Assembly: GCA_002437905.1 (NCBI GenBank)
Contig: DJRT01000007.1
Span: 54,397-112,463, forward strand
Reading direction: 5' to 3'
DNA: 58,067 nt
Source of the DNA: Ruminococcaceae bacterium UBA6353
GTDB taxonomy: Bacteria; Bacillota; Clostridia; Oscillospirales; Acutalibacteraceae
The translations under genes were made by a program, and so were the position numbers. Positions 8,265 through 17,228 of the stretch are shown here, piece by piece. The first letter of the stretch is position 1, and each line of letters starts with the position of its first letter. The notes beneath the pieces are model-generated. The model was not told where the DNA came from, did not search any database, and was given only the letters and a program-made list of their open reading frames with translations.

Positions 8265-9179
8265 TTACAGGGCGGTTTGGGTATCGTTTGGGTCGCCATT
8301 GCGGGCTAAATCGTATTCCTTTGTCCAGTCCAGGCTGCGGTATTCTTCGCCGCGCGGGTCGGTCCTGATCCACTGCAGCAGCATATCCAGCATCTCCTCC
8401 GACCAGGTATTCTTATCAATCTGGGCGGTGGTGAATTTGCCCTGGCAGATCATCTCAAAGCCGAAATCATCCTTAACATGGGTCTTGGCCGCCCCCTCCA
8501 CCACCTCGGCCACCAGGTGCGCGGGGATGAACAGCACCCCGCCGCCGGCACCAAACACCACATCCCCCGGCAGGCATACCGCGCCGCCAAAGGCTGTGAT
8601 ATTGTTCCAGTCCTTCATGACAAACTCCCGGATCGGGGTGGGGTCGATGCCGCGGTAGTACACCTGCACGCCCGGCACCGCCTGCATCTGCTCCACATCC
8701 CGTACGCCGCCCCAGATCACGGCCCCGCCGGTTTTGGTGCGGTTGTGCAGGGCTGTGGTCAGATTGCCGCCGAGGAAGGTGCCCTTATAGATCTTATCGT
8801 ACATATCGCACACCACCACATCCCGCTCATACAGGTGGTCAATGACCCACTGGTTATAATTGCCCTGCAGGCCGTCCTCGCCGCCGTGGGCAAACTGCAC
8901 ACTGTGCAGATCGGGGCGGGTGGGGCAATAGGTGCAGGTAACTGCCCGGCCGACCAGCTTGCGGCCGTCCGTGTGCAGCGCCTGCAGGGGGCTTTCGCCG
9001 CCGCCGACAAACTGGTGCTCATACCCCAGCGTGAAGATCGGCTTCCACACCTCCTCCAGCGTCATGCCGTGCAGGGCGTCCAGGTACTTGTCCGCCACCT
9101 TCGGGCGGCCGTCCGGCAGGCGCTCCCCCTGCCACAGCGGGGTGAGAGAAAGAATTCTCTCCCGGTCATTGAAATGCAT
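8265..9179 (-). CDS. RraA-family protein (aldolase/demethylmenaquinone methyltransferase-like fold)
   Basis: 304 residues. The segment from GGNLTTALHNRT to VIWGGVRDVEQM matches the RraA fold, whose members include 4-hydroxy-4-methyl-2-oxoglutarate/oxaloacetate aldolases and the RNase E regulator RraA. The protein is longer than the usual 160-230 residues because of an N-terminal extension (about 1-75). Firmicutes lack the RNase E partner, so an aldolase or decarboxylase acting on a keto-acid from the dehydratase of this operon fits better. Gap to the GH13 gene is 18 bases and to the GH10 gene 22 bases. Confidence 0.82.
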   Translation of the reverse strand: MHFNDRERILSLTPLWQGERLPDGRPKVADKYLDALHGMTLEEVWKPIFTLGYEHQFVGGGESPLQALHTDGRKLVGRAVTCTYCPTRPDLHSVQFAHGGEDGLQGNYNQWVIDHLYERDVVVCDMYDKIYKGTFLGGNLTTALHNRTKTGGAVIWGGVRDVEQMQAVPGVQVYYRGIDPTPIREFVMKDWNNITAFGGAVCLPGDVVFGAGGGVLFIPAHLVAEVVEGAAKTHVKDDFGFEMICQGKFTTAQIDKNTWSEEMLDMLLQWIRTDPRGEEYRSLDWTKEYDLARNGDPNDTQTAL

Positions 9180-9197
9180 GGCTTATCCCTCCTCTTT

Positions 9198-10532
9198 TCA
9201 TCCCTTGTCATCAAATGCTGCCAGAAAATACGCCTTCGGCTGCAGCTCCAGCAGCACCTGGCCATCCTCGCTGTGCGGCAGCCGCACCCCGCGGCTGAGC
9301 AGGGTCTCCGTTATCCGGATATTCGCCCCCAGTGAGATGTGCTGCGGCGTGCTGCCGGTATTAAAGGCCGCCACCACCCGGCTGCCCGGCGCACGGCGGA
9401 TAAAGGCCATGGTGGTCTCCGGCAGGCCGTATTTCCAGCTCATGGTGCCCTCATACAGCGCCGGCACCGTGTGGCGCAGCGCGGTCAGCCGCCGCACAAG
9501 CTGCAGCCGGGCAGTGCCCTGCGGAGTATCCCCCTGCTCCCAACGGATGCTGTGGTGTCCGGCGCAGAAACGGCTGCTGAAAATGGCGTGCGGCGCATCG
9601 TCCGCGACCTCATAGCCGTTATACAGGAACGGGATGCCGTGCGTGCAGAACTGAAAAACCAGCGCCGCATCGGTCGCCTCGTGCCCGGCATAGGTCTCAT
9701 AGCGGCCGCGCGGGTCATCGCAGACCGTATCGTGGGTGTCCAGCGCCCGGATCAGTGCCCGGCCGCGCGGCACATCCAGCACAGCGTCGATCTGCTGCAG
9801 ACGCACCGCAGGCGTATCGCCGGCAAACACATGCTTGACCGCCTCGTGCTCCGGCCAGAACAGCAGATAGCCGGCGTCAAACGCCTCCTCCAGCCAGCGG
9901 GGCTTGCAGCCCTCATCCAGCATAAACAGCTCCGGCCGGATCGCCCGGCAGCGGCGCACCCCCTCGCGCCAAAAATCCACCGGGCACTCATCGCCCACAT
10001 CACAGCGGAAGCCATCCACTGCCAGCTCCCGCACACACCATTCCATGTGCCCCCACAGATACTCCCGCAGCGCGGGGTTATCAAAATTCAGCAGCGGGAA
10101 GCTCCATTCGCCGTAATCCATATCCCCCTGCGGGGTGCGGCGCACAAAGTCCGGGTGCTCCGCCAAAAACACCGCCTGCGGCCCGCAGTGCAGATACACC
10201 AGGTCCAGCAGCACCCGCAGGCCCAGCCCGTGCGCCGTGTGCACAAAGCGCCGCAGATCGTCCGTGGTGCCGTATTCCGGGTCAACGGCAAAGTAATCCT
10301 TGATGCGGTAGGGGTTGCGCGGCTCGCCATACCCGCTGTCGCGCTGGCGCTTTGACCAGTGGGCGGGATCCGGGTCATCATCCTGTACAAAGCAGGGACA
10401 CAAATAGATATAATCCACGCCGAGGCTCTGCAGAAACGGCAGCTTCTTCTCGGCGGCCGCCAGTGTGCCCTCCGGGGTAAAAACGCGCAAAAACAGCTGG
10501 TAGATCACGCGGTTTTCATAGGGGGAATACAT
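9198..10532 (-). CDS. GH13 alpha-amylase-family glycosidase, cytoplasmic
   Basis: 444 residues starting at the ATG behind AAAGGAGAGGAG. No signal peptide. The GH13 motifs are intact: region I around LDLVYLHCG, region II DGFRCDVG (nucleophile Asp178), region III FMLDEG (acid/base Glu207) and region IV ALDTHDT (His267, Asp268). A C-terminal beta domain follows. Size and lack of export suggest an intracellular oligosaccharide-cleaving or transferring enzyme; linkage specificity is not readable. It sits between the two GH10-like genes in one transcription unit. Confidence 0.9.
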   Translation of the reverse strand: MYSPYENRVIYQLFLRVFTPEGTLAAAEKKLPFLQSLGVDYIYLCPCFVQDDDPDPAHWSKRQRDSGYGEPRNPYRIKDYFAVDPEYGTTDDLRRFVHTAHGLGLRVLLDLVYLHCGPQAVFLAEHPDFVRRTPQGDMDYGEWSFPLLNFDNPALREYLWGHMEWCVRELAVDGFRCDVGDECPVDFWREGVRRCRAIRPELFMLDEGCKPRWLEEAFDAGYLLFWPEHEAVKHVFAGDTPAVRLQQIDAVLDVPRGRALIRALDTHDTVCDDPRGRYETYAGHEATDAALVFQFCTHGIPFLYNGYEVADDAPHAIFSSRFCAGHHSIRWEQGDTPQGTARLQLVRRLTALRHTVPALYEGTMSWKYGLPETTMAFIRRAPGSRVVAAFNTGSTPQHISLGANIRITETLLSRGVRLPHSEDGQVLLELQPKAYFLAAFDDKG

Positions 10533-10557
10533 AAGGGGCTCCTCTCCTTTTATAAAT

Positions 10558-11877
10558 TCATCGTTCTGCGGCCGATACAACGACGGTCTGCTGCGTCTCA
10601 CCGGTCTCCCCGGACAGGTGCAGCCGGCTGCGGCGGCCGTCGATCTCCATGGCATAGCTGCCGTTGTATCCGTGAAAATGCACGCAGCCGGCAGCGTCGG
10701 TCTGTGCTTCCACGGTGGTGCGCCACTCCCGGTTGATCAGGCGATCCAGCGCCCGATAGGCCGGCTTTTCGCGGTAATCCCCGTCGATCAGCCCGGTGGA
10801 AGGCAGATTTTCGCCCAACGCCCGGCGTCTGGTCGTCAGCACGCCGTCATCGGTCAGGTTCCACCAGAAAATGCCGTCCACATTCCTGTGGGAGAAGCAG
10901 ACCTTATAAAGATACACGGCAGCCTCGGCCTGGAATTCCTCATCCGGCTCCGAGGGGATGCTGACCTCCGAAAGCACCAGCGGCTTTCCGAATTCGGCAT
11001 AGGTATCCAGCACATCGTACAGCCGCTCCGCGTCGTAAACATTGTGGAAGGCCGCCGAATCGTAGGTGTGGCACTGGAGACCGATCCGGTCGATCGGTGT
11101 GCCGCGCGACAGCAGATCGCGGATATTAAGGTAATAGGCGCTGTACCGGCCATGGTATTCGGCAAAGGCGGCGCCGACCGCCTCATTGAGAACCAGGGCA
11201 TTCTGCGGAAAATACTGTCTGGCCAGGTCGAAAATCGTCTTGACATAATCCCGCGGCGGCACCAGGTGCTTCCAGTTGTCCTGCCGGTGCTGGTGCTCCC
11301 GGTGCACATCCCACACCCGTGCCGGCTCATTGACGCAATCGAACACCGGGATGCACCCTGCATAGCGCCCGGCAATCTCCCGGAAGCGCTTCTCGATCAG
11401 CGGGTAAAGGGTTGGCCAGTCCTCCGGCAGCCATTGTGGAAGAAACTCATGCCAGAAAAGCGGATGCCCCTTTGCCCGCACCCCATTCTGCCGGCACCAC
11501 TCCACCACCCGATCAGCCGGAGGGCGGCGGTAGACATCGTTTGCGGTATCGGCCGCATAGCGCAGAACGCCCTGCTGCGGCTCTGTCCCCTCCCAGTACA
11601 GCGGCACCACGCCGGTATTGAACAGCCGCCGCCACGCCTGCGCATAGCGGGCATTCTGCTCCGGCTGCTCATACTGCTCCAGCATAAACAGGTTTGCGCC
11701 GAAATCAAAATCGTGGGTCTCATGCTGCAGGCGCACCGGACGGCCGGCCAGCGGCTGCCCGGCGGTGTCGGTCACCGTGACGGTGAAATCCCCGGTACGG
11801 TTTTGTGCAATATCCCGGTCTGCACGCGCCTGGAAATACGCCAGCCCCTCGCGGTAATACTGTGCAATTTTCATCAT
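10558..11877 (-). CDS. GH10-like glycoside hydrolase (endo-1,4-beta-xylanase family)
   Basis: 439 residues; the first of two adjacent ATGs, behind a GGAGCGGAACGGA site, is taken as start. An N-terminal beta domain (about 25-62, ending HDFDFGANLF) leads into the GH10 barrel with GHPLFWHEFLPQW, the acid/base Glu184 in DCVNEP and the nucleophile Glu304 in LVLSEVSIP. There is no signal peptide, so it should act inside the cell on imported oligosaccharides. Paralogous to the AT-rich gene two positions downstream but with high GC and a canonical active site. Starts 20 bases after the dehydratase stop. Confidence 0.9.
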   Translation of the reverse strand: MMKIAQYYREGLAYFQARADRDIAQNRTGDFTVTVTDTAGQPLAGRPVRLQHETHDFDFGANLFMLEQYEQPEQNARYAQAWRRLFNTGVVPLYWEGTEPQQGVLRYAADTANDVYRRPPADRVVEWCRQNGVRAKGHPLFWHEFLPQWLPEDWPTLYPLIEKRFREIAGRYAGCIPVFDCVNEPARVWDVHREHQHRQDNWKHLVPPRDYVKTIFDLARQYFPQNALVLNEAVGAAFAEYHGRYSAYYLNIRDLLSRGTPIDRIGLQCHTYDSAAFHNVYDAERLYDVLDTYAEFGKPLVLSEVSIPSEPDEEFQAEAAVYLYKVCFSHRNVDGIFWWNLTDDGVLTTRRRALGENLPSTGLIDGDYREKPAYRALDRLINREWRTTVEAQTDAAGCVHFHGYNGSYAMEIDGRRSRLHLSGETGETQQTVVVSAAER

Positions 11878-11897
11878 TCCGTTCCGCTCCGTTCTCT

Positions 11898-13262
11898 TCA
11901 GCTCCAGATCCGGTCGTTGGAAAACTCGGTGTTCCACTCCTCCGTCGGCTCGAAATAGCCGGGGATGGCCGGGTTGATATGCTCACGCAGCACCGCCTCG
12001 TTCAGCTCATCAAAGCCGAGGCCGGGCTTCTCCGGCACGCGGATAAAGCCGTTTTCAAACAGCGGCCGGGGGATCCCGGTGACCATATCCCCCCACCACG
12101 GCACATCCACCGAGTGAAATTCCAGCGCCAGCACACTGTGCATGGCCGCGGCCGCATGCACCGCCGCCAGACAGGCCACCGGGCTTTCGGCCATGTGGAT
12201 GGCGGTAGCCACCCCATGCTCATCGGCAAAATCGGCGATCTTCTTCAGCTCCAGCGCACCGCCGCAGGTGAGAATATCCGGGTGGATGACCGACACGCCG
12301 CCGGCACGGATGAGCGTCTCAAAGCCCTCCTTGAGGTAGATATCCTCGCCGGTGCACACCGGCACGCAGGTGCTGCTGCGCAGCCGCACATACTGGTCGG
12401 TATACATCCAGGGGATCATATCCTCTATCCACGCCAGATTGTACTTTTCCATGCGGCGGGCAAAGCGGATGCAGTCCTCCACACACACATGGCCGAAGTG
12501 GTCGATGGCCAGCGGCACCTCATAGCCGATCACCTCACGCACCTGCCGCACATACTCCTCCAGATAGTCCAGTCCCTTTTCGGTCAGATGGATACCGGTC
12601 ATCGGGTGGGGGGTGGTGACCAGCTGATAGCTTTTCTGCGCCCGCACCATATCCGCGGTCACGCTGCCGCCCTGCACATTGAGGATGTGCCCGGCATAGC
12701 GCTGCAGCTCCTGCATATAGCCCAGCGGGGCGTTGATGGTGCCAGGCTCCTCCAGCAGCAGGCCGATACCAAGATCCATCTTGAGAAAGGTGAAGCCCAT
12801 TTCCATGCGTTTCTTCAGCGCCAGCCCCATATCGTGCCCGGTATGCCGGCCGTCCACATCGGTATCGCAATACACTCGCACCCGGTCACGGAACCGGCCG
12901 CCGAGCAGCTGGTACAGCGGCACGCCATAGGCCTTGCCGGCCAGATCCCACAGGGCGATCTCGATACCGCTGACGCCGCCCCCCTGGCGGGAGGGGCCGC
13001 CGAACTGCTTGAGCTTGCGGAACAGGCGGTCCACATCACACGGGTTTTCCCCCAGAAGCCGGCTTTTGAGCATCAGGGCATAGGTCTTGCTGGAGGCATC
13101 CCGCACCTCGCCGTAGCCGCTGATGCCCTGATTGGTATCAATGCGCAGCAGAGTGCAGCGTTTGGGCGCGCCGTCAATATCCACAAAACGCACATCCGTA
13201 ATGCGCAGCTGGCTGGGGGCGGAGCACCGGCGGACAGCCGGCGACAACAGACTTTCAGACAT
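11898..13262 (-). CDS. Mandelate racemase/muconate lactonizing (enolase superfamily) dehydratase
   Basis: 454 residues from the ATG behind AAAGGAGCGTATACCT. It has the enolase-superfamily capping domain (about 18-150; GGVSGIEIALWDLAGKAYG) and barrel with metal-ligand positions: the KMD segment (Lys-x-Asp base), an Asp in LAIDHFG, Glu in WIEDM and Glu in CTGEDIY, plus a late AIHMAES. Relatives are sugar-acid dehydratases such as galactonate, mannonate or gluconate dehydratases; which acid is used is unknown. First gene of the operon, directly divergent from the AraC regulator that probably controls it. Confidence 0.88.
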   Translation of the reverse strand: MSESLLSPAVRRCSAPSQLRITDVRFVDIDGAPKRCTLLRIDTNQGISGYGEVRDASSKTYALMLKSRLLGENPCDVDRLFRKLKQFGGPSRQGGGVSGIEIALWDLAGKAYGVPLYQLLGGRFRDRVRVYCDTDVDGRHTGHDMGLALKKRMEMGFTFLKMDLGIGLLLEEPGTINAPLGYMQELQRYAGHILNVQGGSVTADMVRAQKSYQLVTTPHPMTGIHLTEKGLDYLEEYVRQVREVIGYEVPLAIDHFGHVCVEDCIRFARRMEKYNLAWIEDMIPWMYTDQYVRLRSSTCVPVCTGEDIYLKEGFETLIRAGGVSVIHPDILTCGGALELKKIADFADEHGVATAIHMAESPVACLAAVHAAAAMHSVLALEFHSVDVPWWGDMVTGIPRPLFENGFIRVPEKPGLGFDELNEAVLREHINPAIPGYFEPTEEWNTEFSNDRIWS

Positions 13263-13340
13263 AGGTATACGCTCCTTTGCGTTTTTTCTCATTAAACCAT
13301 ATCCCGCCGGTGGGCGTAACCCCAAAACCGCGACAAAAGG

Positions 13341-13369
13341 TTGACAAAACGCGCCTGTTTTGCTACGAT
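13341..13369 (+). promoter_or_regulatory. Promoter of the AraC regulator
   Basis: TTGACA (13341-13346), 17-base spacer, TACGAT (13364-13369), about 25 bases before the GTG start. The divergent operon promoter probably lies in the same 130-base gap (minus-strand TTACGC-17-TTTAAT is a weak candidate). Confidence 0.72.
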
Positions 13370-13395
13370 AGCGGCAAAGAGGGGAGGAGAACAGG

Positions 13396-14184
13396 GTGAT
13401 TTTCGCCAACGATCATTTGACCTTTCGCGTGCTGGATGTGCTGCGCATTGACCAGCACACGCCGCGGCGCATGACCAACTGCGGCCGCCATTTCTGTGCG
13501 CTATCCTACCGCGAGGCGACCGATGCGGTGCTGACCGCCGGCAGCCAGCGGCTGGTGATGCAGCCGGAGAGCGTGACCTTTTTTCCCGCCGACCTGGACT
13601 ATGTGCGTGAGGCGACAACCGACTGCATGACGGTATTCCACTTTGCGCTGTACAATTATGCCGGCGCGGCCGACCACACGCTGTGCTGCATGCAACCCAG
13701 CGACCCGCAGCGCGTAGCGGCGCTGTTTCGCCGGGCACTGACGGTATGGAACGGAGGCGCCCCCGACCGCGGCTACCGCGCAACGGCACTGCTGAACGAG
13801 GTGCTGGCGCTGCTGCATCTGGACTGTACGCAGCAGGAGGCGGCACTCTCCCCCCTGATGCAGCAGGCGGTGGCGTACATCGAGCAGAACTACACCTGTC
13901 CGGAGCTGACCGTACCGCAGATCGCCGCCCAGCTGCACATCTGCGAGGCACACCTGCGCCGCCTGTTCCACCGGGAGCTGCAGACCTCTCCGCGCCAGCA
14001 CATCAACGACCTGCGGCTGCGCCGTGCCGCCGCCCTGTTGACCAGCGGCTACTACACTGTGGCCGAGGTGGCCGCGCAGGTGGGCTTCCGGGAGGAAAAA
14101 TACTTTTCCACCCTCTTTGGCCGGCAGATGGGGGTGTCCCCCTCCCGCTACCGCTACCGCTTTGACGGCGAACGGGCGGAATGA
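13396..14184 (+). CDS. AraC-family transcriptional regulator
   Basis: 262 residues from a GTG behind GGGGAGGAGAACAGG. An N-terminal cupin-like sensing region (about 10-110) is followed by the two-helix-turn-helix AraC domain (about 155-258: LTVPQIAAQLHICEAHLRRL, then YYTVAEVAAQVGFREEKYFS and GVSPSRYR). It is divergent from the GH10/GH13/dehydratase operon and is its most likely activator, with a sugar or sugar acid as inducer. Ends at a strong hairpin shared with the convergent MATE gene. Confidence 0.92.
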   Translation: MIFANDHLTFRVLDVLRIDQHTPRRMTNCGRHFCALSYREATDAVLTAGSQRLVMQPESVTFFPADLDYVREATTDCMTVFHFALYNYAGAADHTLCCMQPSDPQRVAALFRRALTVWNGGAPDRGYRATALLNEVLALLHLDCTQQEAALSPLMQQAVAYIEQNYTCPELTVPQIAAQLHICEAHLRRLFHRELQTSPRQHINDLRLRRAAALLTSGYYTVAEVAAQVGFREEKYFSTLFGRQMGVSPSRYRYRFDGERAE

Positions 14185-14187
14185 CCG

Positions 14188-14237
14188 CACAAAACAGCCG
14201 CACAGGCGCCGCCCATATGGGCGGCGCCTGTGCGGCT
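14188..14237. terminator. Strong hairpin between convergent AraC and MATE genes
   Basis: Perfect inverted repeat with an arm of about 19 bases (AGCCGCACAGGCGCCGCCC) around ATAT at 14196-14237. On the minus strand it is followed by GTTTTGTG, which suits termination of the MATE transcript. The plus-strand side has only a weak T-rich tail. Confidence 0.8.
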
Positions 14238-14259
14238 ATATGTTGCCTGATTGCTTTGT

Positions 14260-15636
14260 CTATTCCTGTGCATCTTCCGCCGGTGCCGGGGCGCGGGTGA
14301 GGTTCTTCATCCAGTTATAGCGCCGGATCTTGAAGAACGCCGGGATACACTTGAGAATCTGATCCGCCTTGAGGCACAGAAACACCACGGCGGGTGAGGC
14401 CCCACACTTCAGTGCGATGACCGACAGCGGAATGACCACCCCGAAGACAAAAAGCGTATCGTTTTTCAGCACAAAGCTGACATCGCCGCCGGATTTGACC
14501 AATCCGAACAGGGAGGGGCACTGATAGCAGGTGCCGATACAGGTGAAGCACAGGATGCCGATAAAGCGGCGGGTATAGGCAGCCGCCTCATCACTGATGG
14601 CGTATAGGCTGATAAACGGATCGCGCAGCAGGAAAAACAGCAGGCTGGTGCACAGACCAAGGGCAAGAAACAGCAGCTGCACCGTGCGGGAATACTCCCG
14701 GATGCGGCGCAGATCGCCGGAGCCGACCGTCTTGCTGATGACGATGCCCACCGCGCCGGCCAGGCCGTTCATGGCCACATACATCAGATTGTTCATGGTA
14801 TTGGCCAGCCCGGCGGCGGTGATGACCGCCTCGCTGAACCGGCCGAGAATAATGCTGTTGGCCAGCAGATTGCTGCCCCACACCAGCTGGCCGGCAATGA
14901 TCGGCAGCCCATAGCGCACAAAATCCCCCAGCAGCACCCGGTCAATGTGCCGCAGCATGGAAAAGCGGAACTGCAGCCGCCGATCCACCGCCTGGGTATA
15001 CACCACCATGATGACCGTCTCCACTATGCGGGCAATGAGAGTTGCCACCGCAGCGCCGTGCACCCCCAGTGCCGGCAGCCCCAGCCGGCCGAAGATCAGC
15101 CCATAATTGAGCACCACATCCACCACCAGTGAGCACAGCGAAACATACAGACCGATGCGGGTCACCTCCACGCTGCGCATGGCGGCGATCAGTGCCTGCG
15201 TGATGCAGAAGAAGAAATACGACCAGCACACAGCAGAAAGGTACTGCTGCCCCTCGGCGATGACCCCCGGCTCCCGTGTGAAGCAGCCGAGCACCTGCCG
15301 CGGGAAGGCCGCGCACACCACCGTGAACAGCAGCCCCAGCAGCAGCGAAAAGCCCATGCCGATGGACACCACCCGGCGTATGCTGCCCACATCCCGCCGA
15401 CCCCAATACTGGGCAGCCAGCAGCAGGATGCTGCCCTCAATGCCGGCACTGAGCACCTGCAGCACCGTTTGGATCTGGGTGCCAAGATAGACGCCGCTGA
15501 CAGCGGCGTCCCCCAGCCGGCCGATCATCACCTGATCCGCCAGCCCGACGGAAAAGGTGACCAAATTTTGCAGCACCATGGGCACAGCCAATGCCAGCAG
15601 GGTGCGGTAGAATTGCTTATCCTTTGTGATACACAC
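14260..15636 (-). CDS. MATE-family efflux transporter
   Basis: 458 residues, GTG start behind GGGAGAGAACC. About twelve membrane segments; VPMVLQNLVTFSVGLADQVM at the N-terminus and GIEGSILLLAAQYWGR are typical of MATE proteins, which export cationic compounds using Na+ or H+ gradients. It is the most downstream gene on this strand, 30 bases after the Gx-type gene, so it may be cotranscribed with the redox block, but a functional link is not evident. Confidence 0.9.
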   Translation of the reverse strand: MCITKDKQFYRTLLALAVPMVLQNLVTFSVGLADQVMIGRLGDAAVSGVYLGTQIQTVLQVLSAGIEGSILLLAAQYWGRRDVGSIRRVVSIGMGFSLLLGLLFTVVCAAFPRQVLGCFTREPGVIAEGQQYLSAVCWSYFFFCITQALIAAMRSVEVTRIGLYVSLCSLVVDVVLNYGLIFGRLGLPALGVHGAAVATLIARIVETVIMVVYTQAVDRRLQFRFSMLRHIDRVLLGDFVRYGLPIIAGQLVWGSNLLANSIILGRFSEAVITAAGLANTMNNLMYVAMNGLAGAVGIVISKTVGSGDLRRIREYSRTVQLLFLALGLCTSLLFFLLRDPFISLYAISDEAAAYTRRFIGILCFTCIGTCYQCPSLFGLVKSGGDVSFVLKNDTLFVFGVVIPLSVIALKCGASPAVVFLCLKADQILKCIPAFFKIRRYNWMKNLTRAPAPAEDAQE

Positions 15637-15666
15637 GAATGGTTCTCTCCCTATCTATGTACGGTT

Positions 15667-16161
15667 TCAGCCCAGCGGCAGCCGCCGCAGGGGCGGCAGC
15701 ACCAGCCGGGCGGCAAGGCCGATCAGCAGCCCCGTTGCCAGCCCGGAAAACAGCAGCACCGGCAGATACCACACCAGCTGCGGTGTGGCCGTGAGCGCCG
15801 CCGCGGCGGCCAGCTGCCCGATATTGTGGCTCACACCACCGGCCATGCTGACGCCGGCGACGCTGAAGCGGCCGCTGCGCCGGCACAGCACCATCATACC
15901 AAAGCTGAGCAGCCCGCCGCTGAGGCTGTATAGCATGGTGGCGGGGCTGCCGAAGGTAAGCCCGACCAGCAGAATACGCAGACAGCCGATGGCCAGTGCC
16001 TCACCGGGGTGCAGCAGATACAGCGCCGCCACCACCACCAGATTGGCCAGCCCCAGCTTGATGCCGGGCACCGGCAGCGGCACCGGTATGAGGCTTTCGA
16101 GGTAGCTGAACACAAAGGCCAGCGCCACCAGCAGGCCATATAATGCTGTGCGTCGCTTCAT
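15667..16161 (-). CDS. Gx-transporter-family membrane protein (Hpre_diP_synt_I domain, EetB-like)
   Basis: 164 residues, about five membrane helices. It matches proteins annotated as heptaprenyl diphosphate synthase component I or Gx transporter (SYLESLIPVPLPVPGIKLGL, LFGSPATMLYSL-type segment). Such proteins recur beside NusG-domain-II, FMN-binding and ApbE genes, and an equivalent belongs to the flavin-based extracellular electron-transfer locus of Listeria. Role probably in quinone or flavin-linked membrane redox; the prenyl-synthase name is misleading. Starts four bases after the stop of the preceding gene. Confidence 0.83.
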   Translation of the reverse strand: MKRRTALYGLLVALAFVFSYLESLIPVPLPVPGIKLGLANLVVVAALYLLHPGEALAIGCLRILLVGLTFGSPATMLYSLSGGLLSFGMMVLCRRSGRFSVAGVSMAGGVSHNIGQLAAAAALTATPQLVWYLPVLLFSGLATGLLIGLAARLVLPPLRRLPLG

Positions 16162-16165
16162 GCGC

Positions 16166-16561
16166 TCAGACCTCCCCATCCACAGCCGAACGGCCGCCCA
16201 CCACGGTAACCCGCACCCGGTGCGGCAGGCACACGATGCTCTCGCCGGTGCGCCACACGGCACGGTGCCGCACGCACAGGCGGTCTGGGCAATCGGCCGC
16301 AGACATACTGACCCGGCCGCCGGAAACCGTGACCACATTCCCGCCCTGTGTGCCGGGCACCGTCAGCACGGTATCCTGCGCCAGCGGCAGGGTGGCCACC
16401 ACCCGGCCGTCCACCGCCACCTCGGCAGCCACGCCGCGGCCGGGCAGGCACAGCAGCAGCACCCATATCCCCAGCGCCGCCAACGCCACACCGGCCGCCA
16501 GCAGGACATCCCCCCGCCGCCAGCCGATATCCCGCCGCCATTGCTGCTGTTGCTGCGCCAC
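16166..16561 (-). CDS. NusG domain II-containing membrane-anchored protein
   Basis: 131 residues from a GTG; an N-terminal membrane helix (about 17-39) is followed by an extracytoplasmic NusG-II domain with its signature of two Cys: AADCPDRLCVRH and GESIVCLPHRVRV. The three Cys could form a redox or metal site. This small protein family is found next to Gx-type, ApbE and Rnf genes in Clostridia. It is unrelated to the transcription factor NusG in function. Has its own promoter candidate upstream. Confidence 0.86.
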   Translation of the reverse strand: MAQQQQQWRRDIGWRRGDVLLAAGVALAALGIWVLLLCLPGRGVAAEVAVDGRVVATLPLAQDTVLTVPGTQGGNVVTVSGGRVSMSAADCPDRLCVRHRAVWRTGESIVCLPHRVRVTVVGGRSAVDGEV

Positions 16562-16586
16562 ACGCCGTCACCTCACTGTCAGCCCC

Positions 16587-16616
16587 ATTATAGCAGAAAA
16601 GGCGCCCCGGGGGCAA
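16587..16616 (-). promoter_or_regulatory. Internal promoter before the NusG-II gene
   Basis: On the minus strand TTGCCC (16611-16616), 18-base spacer and a perfect TATAAT (16587-16592) lie in the only sizeable gap (67 bases) between the FMN-binding gene and the NusG-II gene. Confidence 0.55.
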
Positions 16617-16628
16617 GCCCTGTTTTGC

Positions 16629-17225
16629 TCATGCCAGCGCCTGCACATAGGCGGCCGCGCCATTTACGGCATCCACCACCGCCTGTGCCGAGATGGTGGA
16701 GCCGGTCAGCCCATCCACCGGGGAGCCGGTGGCCGCGGATGTCCACAGCTTGACCGGCAGCTGCCGCCCGGTGAACCCGGCGGCAAAGCTCTCGTTCGCT
16801 ACGCGGGCGCCGAGGTACTCGGTCTCATCCTGCGACAGCACCCGGATCCCGGCCAGCGTGCGGCCATCAGCCGTCAGCAGCACCTGCAGCCGGATAGGGG
16901 ATTTATACCCTGTACGCTGCACCACCACCGCATAGCCGGTCGGGTTGCCGGCAGCATCCAGGGCCTGTGCGGCCGACAGCACACCATAGTGCTCCTGCTG
17001 CTGTGCCGTGACCGGCAGCGCCTGCGCGCCGGCCAGCGATACCGCCGTCTGATGCACCGACAGCTGCGGCTGCCGCGCAGCCGTATACCAGGCGCTGCCA
17101 CCCAGAATGATGCCCACGCCGCCAAGCAGCATGAGCAAAAAAGAAAGCAGCCGCGGCCGGAAAAGATAACGGCGCCGCGCCTGCGCAAAAAATGCCAGCT
17201 TCTTCATGTTCTTGAAGTCCTCCAT
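16629..17225 (-). CDS. Membrane-anchored FMN-binding domain protein
   Basis: 198 residues. A basic cytoplasmic N-terminus, one helix (about 27-49) and an extracytoplasmic FMN_bind domain ending with GLTGSTIS, which fits the flavinylation pattern (S/T)G(A/S)T-x-(S/T) recognised by ApbE; the Thr of STIS is the expected FMN-carrying residue. Likely a covalent-flavin electron carrier on the outer face of the membrane, related to RnfG and to EET-type proteins. It starts three bases after the apbE stop. Confidence 0.87.
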   Translation of the reverse strand: MEDFKNMKKLAFFAQARRRYLFRPRLLSFLLMLLGGVGIILGGSAWYTAARQPQLSVHQTAVSLAGAQALPVTAQQQEHYGVLSAAQALDAAGNPTGYAVVVQRTGYKSPIRLQVLLTADGRTLAGIRVLSQDETEYLGARVANESFAAGFTGRQLPVKLWTSAATGSPVDGLTGSTISAQAVVDAVNGAAAYVQALA

Positions 17226-17228
17226 CGC

